Shown here: piece by piece, positions 1 to 6,116 of the stretch
How the letters are laid out: each line of letters opens with the position of its first letter
Position numbering within the stretch: position 1 is the first letter of the stretch
Source: Solimicrobium sp040544425
GTDB lineage: Bacteria > Pseudomonadota > Gammaproteobacteria > Burkholderiales > Burkholderiaceae_D
Assembly (NCBI GenBank): GCA_040544425.1
Contig: JBEONO010000039.1
Span: 1 to 14,969, forward strand
Reading direction: 5' to 3'
DNA length: 14,969 bases
Notes under the pieces: model-generated
The model's input: only the letters and a program-made list of their open reading frames with translations
The model's database searches: none
Told to the model about the DNA's origin: nothing
Translations under genes and position numbers: made by a program

Positions 1-38
1 GGGGTTTGGGGAGCAACGGAACAGAAACTACGGTTAAG
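1..38 (+). repeat. Left terminal inverted repeat (IRL), Tn3 type
   Basis: The first 38 bases start GGGGTTTGG, contain GGAAC followed by AAACT, and end GTTAAG. Compared by hand with the Tn3 terminal repeat as I remember it, about 26 of 38 positions agree, including both conserved ends (GGGG and GTTAAG) and the central GGAAC. The length and the position at base 1 fit the outermost tip of the element. The matching right repeat is not in the window. Confidence 0.88.
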
Positions 39-100
39 CTTTTTGGGTATATAGAATCGACAATTTATGTGTATATTCATATATAAAGGCGCTACTTGAC

Positions 101-1153
101 CTATTTTGCCTTCGTTTTGCGCGGTGCTCGCATCGGTTTTTGCACATTCCGTATTTCTGCAATTTCGAGCTTAGCCGCTTCCGCTTGACGCCGCCAATTT
201 TCCGCATCAGTGCGCAGAAATGACATTTGCGCAGTCGCATCAGCCAAGTGTGTTCGCAAATCCTTCAGTTCCATCACGGCCACATCGCGTGCAGCGGTCA
301 CCGCCTGCAAATTACCCTCCAACATTCCAGCTTTCTGCCTGAAATCGCCCAGTTGATCCTGTAGCGCAGCAATCTCCGCTCGGTGGCGTTCGGCGACCAA
401 ATTGCCAGCGCTCCTAACCGCATCCAGTTCTTTTTGCAGTTTGACCGCAGCGCTCCTTTCCCGGTCAATCTCCAGGAGCGCTCTGGTTTCACTGGCACGG
501 AAACGCTCTTCGGCGAGTTGGGCTGCAGCGCGTAGCTTATCCAGTTCGGCCGCGAAGTCCCGACGCGCGTCTTCAAGGCGCTGCTGGTTTGATGCATTTT
601 CTTCTTTCGCCTGCATTAATTGCGATTCGAGCGCAGCGTTGGTGGCGCCGACGGCCGCCAATTGTTGGACAAGGACTGCGTTTCGTTCATTCGCCTGATC
701 GAGCGCCTGCTGTAGGCTTTGGAGCGCTTGGTCAGCCTTGTCCCGATCTGCCTCTGCGGTTGCAAGCGCTGCTTTCACCTCAATCACCGCAATCTGAGCT
801 TCGGCTTGGAAGGACGCCAAGGTTTCATGAGCCTGAGCTTGAGCCGCCGACCACAACGTCGCAACCAAGTCGCCCGCAGCGGTTTTCAACGCCTCCGGCA
901 AATCCGGATGCTCGATCCGCACGCGGCTTTTTTCCCGCAAGTCTTCCCAGAATTTATTGAGCGCTTCGGCTGGCGCGGTCATACTTCCCTTGCGTACCAG
1001 TTGATACAACTTGTTCGCCGTCGGCGTCATGCCATAGCGGAAGAAAAGCAGTATGCAAACTTCGCGGTACAAATCCTGTGTCTGCGTAAATTCTTCACGC
1101 AAGCGTTCGATGTCGACTAGAAGCTGCTTCTCATTGGTGGCGGCGGTGTCCAT
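101..1153 (-). CDS. tnpT: TnpT: KfrA-like coiled-coil accessory protein for cointegrate resolution
   Basis: A 350-residue protein. Residues about 5-110 resemble the KfrA N-terminal DNA-binding domain (it begins LLVDIERLREEF and continues with a helix-rich segment around CILLFFRYGMTP). Residues about 110-330 are an almost uninterrupted Ala/Glu/Gln/Arg-rich coiled coil, and the tail is basic (PRKTKAK). In Tn4651 the protein next to, and divergent from, the TnpS recombinase is TnpT, which binds the resolution site and stimulates TnpS-mediated cointegrate resolution. The name is given on family resemblance plus the divergent arrangement. The ATG at 1153 is the natural start, although no strong ribosome binding site precedes it. 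The gene ends 62 bases inside the left repeat. A free-standing KfrA-type plasmid regulator is the alternative, but its position between IRL and tnpS argues against that. Confidence 0.84.
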   Translation of the reverse strand: MDTAATNEKQLLVDIERLREEFTQTQDLYREVCILLFFRYGMTPTANKLYQLVRKGSMTAPAEALNKFWEDLREKSRVRIEHPDLPEALKTAAGDLVATLWSAAQAQAHETLASFQAEAQIAVIEVKAALATAEADRDKADQALQSLQQALDQANERNAVLVQQLAAVGATNAALESQLMQAKEENASNQQRLEDARRDFAAELDKLRAAAQLAEERFRASETRALLEIDRERSAAVKLQKELDAVRSAGNLVAERHRAEIAALQDQLGDFRQKAGMLEGNLQAVTAARDVAVMELKDLRTHLADATAQMSFLRTDAENWRRQAEAAKLEIAEIRNVQKPMRAPRKTKAK

Positions 1154-1165
1154 GGCGTGTTTTCG

Positions 1166-1191
1166 GTAAATTGCATTAGTAAATATTATTA
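1166..1191 (+). repeat. 13-bp imperfect tandem direct repeat in the resolution region
   Basis: GTAAATTGCATTA (1166-1178) is followed immediately by GTAAATATTATTA (1179-1191), identical at 10 of 13 positions. A looser GTTAAAT follows at 1200. The repeats sit on the tnpT-proximal side of the resolution region. Iterated sites beside a tyrosine recombinase core are the usual place for accessory-protein binding, so TnpT is the natural candidate ligand. The AT richness makes chance similarity possible. Confidence 0.4.
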
Positions 1192-1231
1192 CATATTACG
1201 TTAAATATACAACTACCCTTTCTATAAATAT

Positions 1232-1251
1232 GACATTAATCCTATAATGTC
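1232..1251. repeat. Candidate TnpS core recombination site: 7-bp arms, 6-bp spacer
   Basis: GACATTA (1232-1238) and its exact reverse complement TAATGTC (1245-1251) flank the six bases ATCCTA. Two recombinase-binding arms around a 6-8 bp central region is the standard form of a tyrosine recombinase core site, and the site lies just upstream of the recombinase gene. A perfect -10-like TATAAT (1243-1248) overlaps the spacer and right arm. Confidence 0.55.
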
Positions 1252-1265
1252 TATTATTGTATAAT
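1243..1265 (+). promoter_or_regulatory. Two TATAAT -10 hexamers for tnpS
   Basis: Perfect TATAAT hexamers occur at 1243-1248 and 1260-1265, 48 and 31 bases before the preferred tnpS ATG at 1296. No good -35 match is seen at 16-18 bp spacing for either. If the second hexamer is used, transcription starts downstream of the TTG at 1257. That rules out the longer TTG reading and favours the ATG at 1296. The first overlaps the candidate core site, so recombinase binding would be expected to shut off its own promoter. Confidence 0.45.
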
Positions 1266-1295
1266 GACCGTCAAATAGAATACGCCGAGGTCGCG

Positions 1296-2492
1296 ATGCC
1301 GTCCGAAAATCTCCATTTCACCATGCTGGACATCGCCGAGCCTATTAAGAACGTACATATCTCGGCTGATCTGGACGGCAGGAACGGCTCCAACCGCGCA
1401 TCCGGCAATCGTCCGCAAGTCGCCGCGAACACCGACGTCGACGCGATCAAAGCGTGGCTCGCGCGCTTCGTCGATACCAAGACTACGTTCGACAATTATC
1501 GCAAGGAAGCCGAGCGATTGTTGCTGTGGTCTACCGTGGCCATGCAAAAGCCCGTATCGTCGTTGACGCACGAAGACCTGCTTGTCTATCAACGCTTTCT
1601 TGCAGATCCCCAACCCGCATCGCGCTGGGTCATGCAGCGCGGGCGCAAGGTCGCGCGCTCTCATCCGGATTGGCGGCCGTTTGCAGGTCCATTGGCGCCA
1701 TCCAGCCAACGGCAAGCCATCATCATTCTCAATACGATGTTTTCCTGGCTGGTCAATGCCGGTTACTTAGCCGGCAATCCGTTATCTCTGTCGCGCCAGC
1801 GCACACGTAAAGTTAAACCACGCATCACCAGGTATCTCGAAGAAGATTTATGGCTGGAAGTGAAACTCTCGATCGACATGATGCCCAAGGAATCCGATCG
1901 CGAACGCGAACACTATTTCCGGATGCGATGGCTGTTTTCCGTGTTGTACCTGTGCGGTTGGCGGATATCGGAGGTCGTCGAAAATTCGATGGGCGGTTTT
2001 TTTTGCCGGCGCGACAAGGATGGGGAAGAACGCTGGTGGCTGGAAATCACTGGCAAGGGAGACAAGACCCGGATCGTGCCAGCGACAAATGAACTGATGG
2101 TTGAGTTGGCACGCTATCGCCGCGAAAAATCCCTTTCCCCCTTCCCAGGGTCCAACGAAAATATCCCTTTGCTAATGCCGATTGGCAGCCGGAAAGAGCC
2201 GATGACACGTGGCGCTGTGCATTTGATCGTAAAGAAAGTTTTTGAAAACACGGCCGATCGACTACAACAACGAGGCCCGGAGTTTAACGCCCTCGCCGAT
2301 CGGGTGGCACAAGCTTCCGCGCACTGGCTGCGTCATACTGCCGGGTCGCACATGGCTAACAACGAAGTTGATTTGCGACACGTTCGGGATAACCTTGGTC
2401 ATGAATCTATCAGCACCACTAGCAATTACCTGCACTCGTCGGATGATGTTCGTCATCGGGAAACCGAGGCCAGACACAAAATTAAGTGGTGA
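1296..2492 (+). CDS. tnpS: TnpS: tyrosine recombinase resolving transposition cointegrates
   Basis: A phage-integrase-family site-specific recombinase of 398 residues from the ATG at 1296. Residues about 45-165 form the N-terminal SAM-like core-binding domain. The catalytic domain shows the full set: Arg223 in CGWRISEV, Lys254 in ITGKGDKTRI, His343 and Arg346 in HWLRH, His369 in LGHES, and the nucleophile Tyr378 in SNYLH. Tn4651-type TnpS resolves cointegrates at rst with help from TnpT. The frame stays open upstream to a TTG at 1257, which would add 13 residues. The ATG is preferred because GAGG (1287-1290) lies five bases before it and a TATAAT overlaps the TTG reading. The gene is divergent from tnpT across the resolution region. 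Confidence 0.88.
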   Translation: MPSENLHFTMLDIAEPIKNVHISADLDGRNGSNRASGNRPQVAANTDVDAIKAWLARFVDTKTTFDNYRKEAERLLLWSTVAMQKPVSSLTHEDLLVYQRFLADPQPASRWVMQRGRKVARSHPDWRPFAGPLAPSSQRQAIIILNTMFSWLVNAGYLAGNPLSLSRQRTRKVKPRITRYLEEDLWLEVKLSIDMMPKESDREREHYFRMRWLFSVLYLCGWRISEVVENSMGGFFCRRDKDGEERWWLEITGKGDKTRIVPATNELMVELARYRREKSLSPFPGSNENIPLLMPIGSRKEPMTRGAVHLIVKKVFENTADRLQQRGPEFNALADRVAQASAHWLRHTAGSHMANNEVDLRHVRDNLGHESISTTSNYLHSSDDVRHRETEARHKIKW

Positions 2493-2545
2493 AATTACCA
2501 AGGAAAGCGGATTTTCAGCCGAAATAGTTATACTCACGGTTGCAC

Positions 2546-2561
2546 TTTCCTAAATCGTGCC
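2546..2561 (+). promoter_or_regulatory. Candidate response-regulator box upstream of the two-component system
   Basis: TTTCCTAAATCGTGCC matches the sequence at 4717-4732 upstream of the efflux operon at 13 of 16 positions, including the first nine without a break. The second half-site is weaker here (GTGCC instead of TTTCC at the 11-bp period). It suggests that the regulator acts on its own promoter as well as on the pump operon. This is inference from motif sharing only. Confidence 0.4.
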
Positions 2562-2622
2562 GACGGCAACTTCATTAATCGATGCAGTGGGAAAAGTACT
2601 GATGCAAGCATTAACGCTCATA

Positions 2623-2632
2623 AAGGAAGGGG
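2623..2632 (+). promoter_or_regulatory. Strong ribosome binding site fixing the TTG start of the response regulator
   Basis: AAGGAAGGGG ends six bases before the TTG at 2639. The regulator has no ATG at the expected receiver-domain start, and the protein begins RCLVIEDE directly after the TTG, so this Shine-Dalgarno decides the start. Confidence 0.7.
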
Positions 2633-2638
2633 AATACA

Positions 2639-3334
2639 TTGCGCTGTCTCGTTATCGAAGATGAGATCGAAACCTCGCGTTATATTTGCAAAGGGCTGAG
2701 AGAGGCCGGTTACGTGGCCACGTCCTGCGACAATGGCCTTGACGGCTTGCACTATGCCACCAGCGAACACTGGGATATCATCGTTCTAGATCGTATGCTG
2801 CAAGGGAAAATCGACGGCTTGGCGATCTTGGCGAAACTGCGCGATCTGGGCAAAAAAGTGCCTATCATTATTGTTAGCGCCCTGACCAGCATCGACGAAC
2901 GGGTGGCCGGCTTGCGCGGAGGCGGCGATGACTATCTCTCAAAACCGTTCGCTTTTTCTGAATTGCTGGCGCGGATTGAGGCCCTGCTGAGACGCGCCAA
3001 TCAGGGGCACGGTGCAACGCAACTCATGGTTGCCGACCTGGTGCTCGACTTGCGGACGATGCGGGTCGCGCGAGGGGCATGCGCCATTGCGTTGCAGCCT
3101 CGCGAGTTTCGATTGCTGGAATACCTGATGCGGCACGAAGGGCAAGTGGTGACCAGAACCATGCTGCTCGAAGCGGTATGGGACTACCATTTCGATACCC
3201 AGACCAACGTCATCGATGTCCAGATCAGCCGGCTACGCAATAAGATCGATAAGGATTTTACGCCAACCCTGATACACACCGTGCGCGGCGTAGGTTACCG
3301 CTTGGCTCCATCCGAAACGGCAGCCGATGTATAA
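2639..3334 (+). CDS. OmpR/PhoB-family response regulator
   Basis: A cytoplasmic DNA-binding regulator of 231 residues, the usual length for the family. The N-terminal receiver domain (1-115) carries the acidic pair Glu7-Asp8, the phosphoacceptor Asp51 in IIVLDRML, Ser80 at the switch position and Lys102 in LSKPF. The C-terminal winged helix (about 130-226) has the typical RNKIDKDF and HTVRGVGYRL segments. It starts at TTG behind a strong ribosome binding site. Its end overlaps the kinase start by 8 bp, so the two are translated together. A shared 16-bp motif upstream of this gene and of the pump operon points to control of both. It resembles CzcR/CopR/IrlR-type regulators only in general form, and the signal cannot be read from it. 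Confidence 0.93.
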   Translation: MRCLVIEDEIETSRYICKGLREAGYVATSCDNGLDGLHYATSEHWDIIVLDRMLQGKIDGLAILAKLRDLGKKVPIIIVSALTSIDERVAGLRGGGDDYLSKPFAFSELLARIEALLRRANQGHGATQLMVADLVLDLRTMRVARGACAIALQPREFRLLEYLMRHEGQVVTRTMLLEAVWDYHFDTQTNVIDVQISRLRNKIDKDFTPTLIHTVRGVGYRLAPSETAADV

Positions 3335-4706
3335 GCTAAAAACGTCGATCGCCGCCCGGCTGGTGCTGGGCTACGGATTGATGGTTGCCGCCGCCATCGC
3401 CGTATTGTCGGGAGTCTTTTATTTTGGAACCGTCGGCGCGCTGGACGATCGCATCGATAGCAAAATTGTTGCGATTTCGAATCGATTGATCGATACTTTC
3501 GAACGCCGGCCTATCGGAGAGTTATCCGAGGAAATCGAGCGCGAATTGAACGATGGAATTGATAGCGATACGGAAATATTGCTTGTGGTTTCGCCCGCCG
3601 GAAAACGCGTTGTCGGCAATCTTTTGACTTGGCCCGATGCGAGTGCGCCTTTGGGGGAACTTATTAAGCGCGAGGTCGTTCGGGCTGCGAAGAGCACGTC
3701 GGCGCGCTTGCTGATACGCGAGCTGCCTGATGGCGAGCGTTTGTTTGTCGGTCATGATTTGCTCGAACACGACTCGGTCCGCAATTTGGTTTTACGGTCG
3801 CTGGCGGTCGGCGGCGTGCTTTCGCTATTGCTTGCGACGGTCGGCGCGTTTGTGTTTCGGCGTCAAATCGAGGGCCGGATCAACGATATCCGTCGAACCG
3901 CACACCAAATTGAACTCGGCGATCTGACGCCACGCATCCCAATCTCCAGCGATGACGAGTTTGGTTTGCTCAGCCACGATATCAATCGCATGCTCGACAG
4001 GATCGAGAACTTGATGGACGGCGTACGCCATGTCTCAAACGCCATAGCGCATGACTTGAGAACGCCGTTAAGCCGAATCCGCAGCAAACTGGACGATGCG
4101 GTCCGCCACAAGATGACCGTAGAGATTCTTGCCGATGCCGCGCATTCCGCGATCGGCGATATCGACTCCTTGATATTCGTATTCGAGAGATTACTGCAGA
4201 TCTCAGAAGCGGAATCGGGAGTGCGCACCCAGTCGTTCGAGTCAGTCAATTTGAATGATATCGGACTCGACATGGTGGACTTGTTCGACGCCACCGCCGA
4301 AGAGCGTCAGGTCGTGTTAAAGACTTCGTTTCTGAATGATGTATGCGTGATCGGCGATCGGCACCTGCTGAAAAATGCGGTGGCCAGCTTGATCGATAAT
4401 GCCATCAAGTACGCTGGCGTGGATGCGACGGTTGAAGTCGGCACTGTTTCGGGCGCGGATTCTTCTTCCATCTTCGTGCGCGACAACGGACCGGGGATTC
4501 CAATCCACGAGCTGTCAAAAGTGACCGAACGATTTTACAGACTCGACAGCAGTCGCAGTCAGCCGGGAAATGGCCTCGGTCTTTCCATCGTATCGGCGAT
4601 TGCGGCCATGCACGGCGGCGTGCTCATACTTGAAGACGATCATGGCCTTACGGCCCGTATCGTGCTCCCTCACGCCGAAGCCGGCGTTGACGACACTGCG
4701 AGCTGA
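3327..4706 (+). CDS. Membrane sensor histidine kinase, partner of the adjacent regulator
   Basis: 459 residues. TM1 lies at about 12-34, a periplasmic sensor segment at about 35-153, TM2 at about 155-176, and a HAMP linker at about 177-230. A dimerisation/phosphoacceptor helix has His242 in AHDLRTPLSRIR. The ATP-binding domain has Asn358 in LIDNAIKYA, Asp386 in RDNGPGIP, an ERFYRLD F-box and the glycine-rich GNGLGLSIV. All catalytic boxes are intact. The periplasmic part contains GNLLTWP and a LFVGHDLLEHD segment. Its only histidines are His143 and His148, and it has no Cys or Met, so a CzcS/CusS-like metal-binding cluster is not evident. It overlaps the regulator gene by 8 bp. It probably senses the efflux substrate or envelope damage, but the ligand is unknown. 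Confidence 0.93.
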   Translation: MYKLKTSIAARLVLGYGLMVAAAIAVLSGVFYFGTVGALDDRIDSKIVAISNRLIDTFERRPIGELSEEIERELNDGIDSDTEILLVVSPAGKRVVGNLLTWPDASAPLGELIKREVVRAAKSTSARLLIRELPDGERLFVGHDLLEHDSVRNLVLRSLAVGGVLSLLLATVGAFVFRRQIEGRINDIRRTAHQIELGDLTPRIPISSDDEFGLLSHDINRMLDRIENLMDGVRHVSNAIAHDLRTPLSRIRSKLDDAVRHKMTVEILADAAHSAIGDIDSLIFVFERLLQISEAESGVRTQSFESVNLNDIGLDMVDLFDATAEERQVVLKTSFLNDVCVIGDRHLLKNAVASLIDNAIKYAGVDATVEVGTVSGADSSSIFVRDNGPGIPIHELSKVTERFYRLDSSRSQPGNGLGLSIVSAIAAMHGGVLILEDDHGLTARIVLPHAEAGVDDTAS

Positions 4707-4716
4707 CCGCTTATAT

Positions 4717-4732
4717 TTTCCTAAACCTTTCC
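4717..4732 (+). promoter_or_regulatory. Candidate response-regulator box upstream of the efflux operon (TTTCC direct repeat, 11-bp period)
   Basis: TTTCCTAAACCTTTCC holds TTTCC at 4717-4721 and again at 4728-4732, exactly 11 bp apart. That is the usual spacing of the two half-sites bound by OmpR/PhoB-family dimers. A related copy precedes the regulator gene at 2546-2561. It lies 60 bases before the ATG of the membrane fusion protein. Known family geometry plus the shared motif support it, but binding is inferred. Confidence 0.5.
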
Positions 4733-4764
4733 AAGTTGTAATGCGGCGGAAAGACCCATTCATT

Positions 4765-4770
4765 TATCAT
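4765..4770 (+). promoter_or_regulatory. Possible -10 element of the efflux operon
   Basis: TATCAT matches the -10 consensus at five of six positions and lies 23 bases before the ATG at 4793. No -35 is recognisable at 16-18 bp, which would be consistent with activation by the regulator bound at 4717-4732. Weak evidence on its own. Confidence 0.3.
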
Positions 4771-4792
4771 TCGGTACGGCGGTCCGACAACC

Positions 4793-6115
4793 ATGTCATT
4801 TGCTGAACGCGCACGCCGCCCAAAATTTTCCGCCATAAACAAAAATATCGATTTACCTATTGCCATGACCATGCCAAGCACACTCAGCCTGTCCCGCAAA
4901 ACCAAGGCAATGCTGTTAGCCGGCGCCGTCTTGGCGCTAGGTGTCGCCATGCTGGCCATTCATTTTGCCGACAACAAGCCGGAGATCAAGACGGCGCCTG
5001 CGGCGGCACCCGCGCCCGGTACATTCCGTCCGAGCAAGGGGCAGTTGGAATCGCTTAAGATCGTCGCGGTACAAGCGATGAACTTTCGCGCAGAACAAAT
5101 CACCGACGGCGCCATCGCGAACAACGATGACGCCACCACTCCGGTGTTTTCGCCATATTCCGGGCACGTGACCAAGCTATTCGCCAAATTGGGCGATGTC
5201 GTGAATAAGGGCGCGCCGCTGATGGCGGTAGAGGCCAACGAATTCGTGCAAGGACAAAACGACTTGATCAGCATGGTCGGCGCGCTCAACACCGCGCGTG
5301 CGCAACTGCAATTGACCGAAGCATCCGAGCAACGCCAGCACGACCTCTACCTCGCCAAGGCCGGCGCGCAAAAGGACTGGTTGCAAAGTCAATCCGACTT
5401 GACGGCTGCCAGAAACACCTTGCGCAGCGCCGAAATCGCGGTCGGCGCCGTGCGTAACCGGTTGCGCATCCTCGGTAAGAGCGACGACGAAATTAGCGTG
5501 ATGGAAGCGGAAACCGGTTTGCAAAAGACGAATCCCGAAGCGGTGGTGCGCGCCCCGATCGCCGGCACCGTGATCCTGCGCCAGGTCGGAGTCGGACAAA
5601 ATATTCAAAGCGCCACCGCTGGCGCAGCCAACCCGGTGTATGCGATCGCCAATTTATCGACCGTGTGGCTGGTCGCTAACGTCCGCGAAACCGACGCCCC
5701 GCAGATGAAGCTCGGCGCGCCGATCGAAGTCACGGTGCAGGCATGGCCGGGTCGCATGTTCAAGGCTAAGATCGCCTGGATCGCCCCCTCGGTCGACCCG
5801 AACACGCATCGGCTGCCGGTGCGCGCCGAAGTCGATAATCGCGACGGCGCATTGAAGCCGATGATGTTCGCCAGCTTCCGCATCTTCGCCGGCGACAGCG
5901 TGAGCGCACCCGGCGTGCCGCAAAGTGCTGTCGTCTACGAAGGCGCGGACGCGCACGTATTCGTCGCCGGCGCCGATGGCAGTTTGGCGCTGCGTCCGAT
6001 CCAAACCGGGCGCGTGAACGGCGACATGGTCGAAGCTAGTAGTGGCTTAGCTGCCGGCGAAAAAATCGTCACCAGCGGCGCCTTGTTCATCGATAGAGCT
6101 GCCGAGAGCAATTGA
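4793..6115 (+). CDS. RND efflux membrane fusion protein (periplasmic adaptor, CzcB/CusB-like)
   Basis: 440 residues, joining the inner-membrane pump to the outer-membrane channel. A positively charged SRKTK stretch precedes a membrane anchor or signal at about 40-60. Lipoyl-like halves lie at about 110-150 (SPYSGHVTKLF) and about 245-285 (RAPIAGTVILRQ), separated by a coiled-coil hairpin at about 153-226. A beta-barrel follows (VWLVANVRETDAP), then a membrane-proximal domain. I see no His/Met-rich N-terminal metal-binding segment of the CzcB or CusB sort. The start is uncertain: the ATG at 4793 gives 24 residues before the anchor, while ATGs at 4865 and 4871 would place the charged signal start more typically. 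None has a clear ribosome binding site. It is the first gene of the pump operon and ends one base before the next start codon. Confidence 0.9.
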   Translation: MSFAERARRPKFSAINKNIDLPIAMTMPSTLSLSRKTKAMLLAGAVLALGVAMLAIHFADNKPEIKTAPAAAPAPGTFRPSKGQLESLKIVAVQAMNFRAEQITDGAIANNDDATTPVFSPYSGHVTKLFAKLGDVVNKGAPLMAVEANEFVQGQNDLISMVGALNTARAQLQLTEASEQRQHDLYLAKAGAQKDWLQSQSDLTAARNTLRSAEIAVGAVRNRLRILGKSDDEISVMEAETGLQKTNPEAVVRAPIAGTVILRQVGVGQNIQSATAGAANPVYAIANLSTVWLVANVRETDAPQMKLGAPIEVTVQAWPGRMFKAKIAWIAPSVDPNTHRLPVRAEVDNRDGALKPMMFASFRIFAGDSVSAPGVPQSAVVYEGADAHVFVAGADGSLALRPIQTGRVNGDMVEASSGLAAGEKIVTSGALFIDRAAESN

Positions 6116-6116
6116 G

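Larger units (their letters stand above)
1154..1295. other. Probable cointegrate resolution site (rst-like) and divergent tnpT/tnpS promoter region
   Basis: This strongly AT-rich interval separates the divergent tnpT and tnpS starts, the place where Tn4651 carries its rst resolution site. It contains a 7-bp inverted repeat with a 6-bp spacer (1232-1251), a 13-bp imperfect tandem repeat (1166-1191), an imperfect palindrome GTAAATATTATTAC (1179-1192), and two TATAAT hexamers. The assignment rests on position and on this repeat content. The exact crossover point is not established. Confidence 0.7.
2493..2638 (+). promoter_or_regulatory. Leader between tnpS and the response regulator gene
   Basis: This 146-bp gap should hold the promoter of the two-component system. 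It contains the candidate regulator box at 2546-2561, a TATACT hexamer (2529-2534) without a good -35, and a strong Shine-Dalgarno stretch at the end. No terminator hairpin for tnpS is evident, so read-through from tnpS is possible. Confidence 0.4.

Noticed and set aside
61..95. TATG-TGTATATT-CATA partial palindrome between IRL and tnpT
   Set aside because: Short, AT-rich and imperfect. Nothing distinguishes it from chance, and no repeat-spacer array or RNA gene is present there.
402..1120. Open frames on the plus strand opposite tnpT
   Set aside because: They lie antisense to a coherent coiled-coil gene, have low-complexity Ser/Arg/Ala composition, and lack ribosome binding sites and recognisable domains.
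1257..1295. TTG-initiated 13-codon extension of the tnpS recombinase
   Set aside because: A TATAAT overlaps it, it has no ribosome binding site, and the ATG at 1296 has GAGG at good spacing. The extension adds nothing typical of the family.
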